DNA from: an uncultured Methanomassiliicoccus sp.
GTDB lineage: Archaea > Thermoplasmatota > Thermoplasmata > Methanomassiliicoccales > Methanomassiliicoccaceae
Reading direction: 5' to 3'
Assembly (NCBI GenBank): GCA_944319735.1
Contig: CALUEU010000004.1
Location: 1-64,000 of the forward strand
Length of the DNA: 64,000 bases
The notes beneath the pieces are model-generated. The model saw nothing but the letters and a program-made list of their open reading frames with translations. It was not told where the DNA came from and did no database searches. Of this stretch, positions 61,029 to 64,000 are shown in pieces; the stretch's first letter is position 1; every line of letters begins with the position of its first letter. The position numbers and the translations under genes were made by a program.

Positions 61029-61823
61029 TCATTCCGGAAAGAAAAATCCACCTGTCATATTTAGATAATTATCACCCGAATACTGTGGATATCTCTTCTT
61101 TACTGCTTCTTTGAATTGTTCTGCAGATCTGCATTCTGAGGCTGTTTTCTTAACATTCTGCAAGTACGCAATTTTTTCATTAGCATCTTTCAGGTTTTCT
61201 GGTGGGTAATGTGATGTAAGAATCAGTGAAAAGTTTCTATTAATATAGTTCTGAAGTTCTTTGATTAGTGCATCCGCATGGTCTTTGCCGGCGACTATGG
61301 AATGACAGTCATGACCCATCATGTGAATATAAACTACTTTTATTGATTCGATCTCTATGTTGTATGCGTCAGGTGTAGGTATGACATTCATTTCAATGCC
61401 TGCAATCTTTACTTTTCCTGGAATCATAACTTCATCTGCTGCAGTTATCCCACTGTCAAAAGCATCTCCGAACATGCTGGTGAAATTTTCGATCAGTATT
61501 CTACCATTTCCGGAGGAGTTATACTTCACAGATGTTTCGGTTCCGTAGTTTTTCACATCAGGCAGGAAAGACGATCCGGCAGCATGATATGATATCATTT
61601 TTCCCTCCACATTCAGGCCGTTTGAGTCTATGTATTTAGTGAGTTCTTCAATATTATTCCTGAAACATGGCGGCTCTATGATTACAGCTCTATTGTCTTT
61701 TTCAAGGATGAATACTTCATCATCAATCAGATCGTTTGTCTGATATGCGTGCAGTCTGGTTTCTCCAAAATCATAAATCCTCATCTTTCCGACTTCCATT
61801 TGAATCTCTTTGCAATTTACCAT
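61029..61823 (-). CDS. Degenerate metallo-beta-lactamase-fold protein
   Basis: The product is 264 residues from the ATG at 61823, which has an AGAGGA site; an earlier ATG at 61844 is in frame. The N-terminal beta strands (DDEVFILEKDNRAVIIEPPCF) and the order of later blocks (VIPTPDAYNIEIESIKVVYIHMMGHDCHSIV; LILTSHYPPENL) fit a metallo-beta-lactamase fold. The metal motif HxHxDH is replaced by YHAAGSSFLPD, so it is probably not a normal hydrolase. Histidines in HMMGHDCH and SHY may still bind metal. It could be a binding or redox-like relative. Confidence 0.65.
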   Translation of the reverse strand: MVNCKEIQMEVGKMRIYDFGETRLHAYQTNDLIDDEVFILEKDNRAVIIEPPCFRNNIEELTKYIDSNGLNVEGKMISYHAAGSSFLPDVKNYGTETSVKYNSSGNGRILIENFTSMFGDAFDSGITAADEVMIPGKVKIAGIEMNVIPTPDAYNIEIESIKVVYIHMMGHDCHSIVAGKDHADALIKELQNYINRNFSLILTSHYPPENLKDANEKIAYLQNVKKTASECRSAEQFKEAVKKRYPQYSGDNYLNMTGGFFFPE

Positions 61824-62053
61824 ATTTGGTCCTCTTGAACACATTTATGTTCAAAACCATGATATCAAAAGGGATATAAGTATCAAATAGAAACTATTGG
61901 GAAACATAGTTACTATGAAGATACTAATATGTTCAGCTAACTATTCGAAAACTGCTTGGCTAGATACAGAATTGAACTATCTTCACCAATTCAGCACCTT
62001 TCAGATTTGCAGAAACGCATACACTTAAATACAAAAAACAGTTTGAATCATTA

Positions 62054-62425
62054 ATGAAGGCTACTAGCGGTCATCTTATTTTTGGAGACGGTGTAGATTA
62101 CAAAGACCTAGAGCGCGTGTTCCCAGAACTATTTACTACATTTTTAGAGGAGACAAATCAGGTCCCAGATGACAATGACATTCTTCAGATGTTTCTTTAT
62201 GCAAATATGCAAGAAATAGCTAGAAATGAAAAGCCTGAAGGATACAATCGAAAAGGACGTATGAGGTTGATCTTCCCCATCGGCAAAAAAGAATTTTACA
62301 TAAAATCTTATACATCCAATGTTGAAACTGTGCGTTTAACGGAAAAGCTTAGCAAATTACTGCTCCGTGAAGGCATCCAACACACAGTTGAATGGGATCA
62401 ACTTATCATAAAATCTAAAAAATGA
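62054..62425 (+). CDS. Hypothetical protein
   Basis: The product is 123 residues, mixed alpha/beta, with no cysteine and no membrane segment. Features are a central KGRMRLIFPIGKKEFYIKSYTS beta-rich stretch and a basic C-terminus. No family is recognised. The ATG follows AAATACAAAAAACAG, with no clear Shine-Dalgarno. It converges with a small membrane protein and shares a hairpin with it. Confidence 0.5.
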   Translation: MKATSGHLIFGDGVDYKDLERVFPELFTTFLEETNQVPDDNDILQMFLYANMQEIARNEKPEGYNRKGRMRLIFPIGKKEFYIKSYTSNVETVRLTEKLSKLLLREGIQHTVEWDQLIIKSKK

Positions 62426-62429
62426 AATT

Positions 62430-62449
62430 CTGAGCGTTTTCACGCTCAG
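62430..62449. terminator. Hairpin between convergent genes
   Basis: CTGAGCG and CGCTCAG form a seven-pair stem with a six-base loop, followed to the right by TTTCAAATTGTTTTT, five bases after the stop codon of the hypothetical gene. Confidence 0.6.
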
Positions 62450-62472
62450 TTTCAAATTGTTTTTAAGGGTTT

Positions 62473-62697
62473 TTAATCGCGGAGTCCGTATGATCCACCA
62501 AGCATTGAGCCTAGTGTAATCAGTGCAGCTGCAACTATGATGTATCCATCAAATTCATTACCGCTGCCAGTACCCATCAATAGATTAGCAGAGAAGTCAA
62601 CAATGAACAAAGTGATGATGAAATAAATCACGCTCAAAATGATCATTATGACTGTTCCGACAATCATTCCAATCAATGCTTTTGCAGTTCCTTGCAT
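62473..62697 (-). CDS. Small two-helix membrane protein
   Basis: The product is 74 residues with two long hydrophobic helices (around residues 6-34 and 51-68) joined by a glycine-rich loop (LLMGTGSGNEFDG). A strong AAGGAGG ribosome-binding site precedes the ATG, and CCTTATATATTC (minus strand, 62748-62737) is a good TATA box. Good expression signals support a real gene, but no family is recognised. Confidence 0.6.
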   Translation of the reverse strand: MQGTAKALIGMIVGTVIMIILSVIYFIITLFIVDFSANLLMGTGSGNEFDGYIIVAAALITLGSMLGGSYGLRD

Positions 62698-63116
62698 AGT
62701 TTTCCTCCTTGAGGATGTATCACTAATTAACTTTCAGAATATATAAGGTTGCCTTAATCTAGAAAAAAACTGACAGTAACTTATAAATACCATCTGTTCA
62801 AAAATTACTATATTCACTAATTTTTTGCGTTTTTCATTATTTATGGGGATACTAATTCATTTTTCATGAGTTTTTATTGCTGATATCTTTCAAATAATAA
62901 TATGTGTTAATTAATAATCGAATCTTCTAAGCTAAATGGCATTATAATCAACATGTTTCCAATAATCATGTATTAATAAAATGTCACTGACAATGTAGTA
63001 ATATATTTTTATTTAGCTATTTACCACTAATTAATCATCAGTATTCATAAAACATGTAATTGGATAGATGATGACATCAGCAAATGTAACAATTTCTGCT
63101 GACATCATTTATCCAT
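62698..63116. other. AT-rich intergenic region upstream of the small membrane protein
   Basis: 419 bases, very AT rich. Supported content is the TATA box for the leftward small gene (62737-62748) and, at the right end, the imperfect hairpin of argH (63068-63108: ATGATG and TCAGCA pairing with TGCTGACATCAT). A further TTATAAATA near 62780 could be a second promoter. No RNA gene is seen. Confidence 0.4.
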
Positions 63117-64000
63117 TTATTTCTTTAAAGCATTGAATGCCTGTTCTATTATATTCCGCTCTCCTATTACAAATGCATTTTGGCGATCTACAGCTGAATA
63201 ACCATTATCCAGTTGTATTGGGATGACTTCTGGAGAAGTACCTCCAAACGACCTTCTTCTGCTTACACATTTTTCCAGAGGTAGGATCTCGAAAACGTCT
63301 TTTTCAATCAGATCGCTGAAAGACTGCAGTTCTTCAATACTTAGATCTTCCAGTTTCTTGTTTTTATCTATGCAGTATCTGACAGCTCCACCGACGACTT
63401 CATGCGCTTTTCTGAACGGCATCCCCTTTACTACAAGGTAGTCGGCCAGATCAGTCGCATTCATAAATCCTTCCGATGCTGCTGACAGCATTCTTTCTTT
63501 ATTGAATATGAGGGTAGCAATCATCGCACTGCACATTTTGATGCATGAAGTCAGTCTGGTATATGACGAGAATAAAGCATCCTTATCTTCCTGTAAATCT
63601 CTATTGTATGTGAGCGGAAGCCCTTTCATGGTGGTCAGAATGTTGACTAAATCTCCGATTGCTGCTCCTGTTCTGCCTCTTGTGAGTTCTGCAACATCCG
63701 AATTCTTTTTTTGAGGCATAATGCTGCTCCCCGTTGCATACGCATCATCCATTTCGATGAATGCAAATTCTTGTGAGGACCAGTATACAAGTTCTTCACA
63801 GATTGACGATAGATGTACTGCACACAGGGAAGCATTGAATAGGAATTCAGCAACAAAGTCTCTGTCAGACACGCCATCCATTGAATTGTAGCATGGATTC
63901 TGAAATCCCAGCAGCGAGCTCGTATAGTTTCTGTCGATATTGTATGTAGTTCCTGCCAGAGCAGCTGATCCTAACGGACACACATTGATTCTGCTGTATG
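63117..64000 (-). CDS. argH: Argininosuccinate lyase, 5' end outside window
   Basis: The C-terminal 290 or so residues of a lyase usually 450-480 long; the frame is open through the right edge. It begins near RINVCPLGSAALAGTTY, a conserved block, followed by the fumarase-superfamily signature GSSIMPQKKNSDVAELTRGR with the catalytic serine loop, then PLTYNRDLQEDK. It splits argininosuccinate into arginine and fumarate. The C-terminus (FGGTSPEVIPIQL) is normal. It is probably intact beyond the window. Confidence 0.94.
   Translation of the reverse strand, partial: YSRINVCPLGSAALAGTTYNIDRNYTSSLLGFQNPCYNSMDGVSDRDFVAEFLFNASLCAVHLSSICEELVYWSSQEFAFIEMDDAYATGSSIMPQKKNSDVAELTRGRTGAAIGDLVNILTTMKGLPLTYNRDLQEDKDALFSSYTRLTSCIKMCSAMIATLIFNKERMLSAASEGFMNATDLADYLVVKGMPFRKAHEVVGGAVRYCIDKNKKLEDLSIEELQSFSDLIEKDVFEILPLEKCVSRRRSFGGTSPEVIPIQLDNGYSAVDRQNAFVIGERNIIEQAFNALKK

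Overview
The window comes from a methylotrophic methanogenic archaeon, most likely a Methanomassiliicoccales member (Thermoplasmata). The evidence is the archaeal information-processing set (RpoE'/Spt4, S24e, S27ae, an S13-S4-S11-RpoD operon with a ferredoxin-like RpoD, a tRNA-Arg with a bulge-helix-bulge intron), deoxyhypusine synthase, the archaeal mevalonate-5-phosphate dehydratase, and a zinc-dependent methylcobamide:CoM methyltransferase (MtbA/MtaA type). The low GC impression (about 40 percent, not computed) fits a relative of Methanomassiliicoccus intestinalis. That placement is inference.

Layout. 1-4.9 kb: a 5'-cut von Willebrand A protein, then two genes for a nitrogenase-like enzyme. 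The first gene is a fusion of a NifH-type reductase to a NifD-type subunit. The second is a NifK-type subunit overlapping it by 11 bases. 5-6.7 kb: a membrane protein, a PRC-barrel protein, and a small decaying CRISPR array with no cas genes nearby. 6.7-12 kb: sugar porter, OtsB and OtsA (trehalose synthesis), deoxyhypusine synthase, and a dTMP-kinase-like protein. 12.3-18 kb: polyphosphate:AMP phosphotransferase, a CPA2 antiporter and a membrane pyrophosphatase, a group concerned with phosphoanhydrides and ions. 18-21 kb: RNA polymerase E', Spt4, dephospho-CoA kinase, S24e, S27ae, ProC and tRNA-Arg. 21-27 kb: a DUF4139 protein, an apparently truncated relative of defence subtilases, and a methyltransferase/regulator/MFS-transporter group sharing a palindromic site. 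27-34 kb: mixed small genes and an M18 aminopeptidase. 34-38 kb: a DUF6015-TetR pair, mevalonate-phosphate dehydratase (its small subunit fused to a Nudix domain) and a drug exporter, with matching TetR-like operators on both sides. 38-51 kb: aconitase, stomatin/NfeD, a GNAT plus radical-SAM pair, ribulose-phosphate epimerase, a UbiA prenyltransferase, RNase Z, and a glutamate-synthase-like protein whose ribosome-binding site lies in a hairpin. 51-57.5 kb: DUF5654, an MscS channel with an outer beta domain, an unusually short alanyl-tRNA synthetase, and the S13-S4-S11-RpoD operon. 57.5-64 kb: an SdpI-like protein, an exporter, an aminotransferase, a degenerate metallo-beta-lactamase-fold protein, small unknowns, and the 3' part of argH.

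The strongest candidate for an undescribed system is the two-gene nitrogenase-like enzyme at 1516-4906. Its reductase carries all [4Fe-4S] ligands. Its D-like part keeps three P-cluster-type cysteines, but I see no clear FeMo-cofactor ligands. The K-like subunit has lost one expected cysteine. It does not match the gene organisation of Nif, Bch/Chl, Cfb or Mar enzymes that I know. Two regulons can also be read directly from repeated operators: TGACTG-N5-CAGTCA (TetR/exporter) and CGAACATGTTCG (methyltransferase/MFS transporter).
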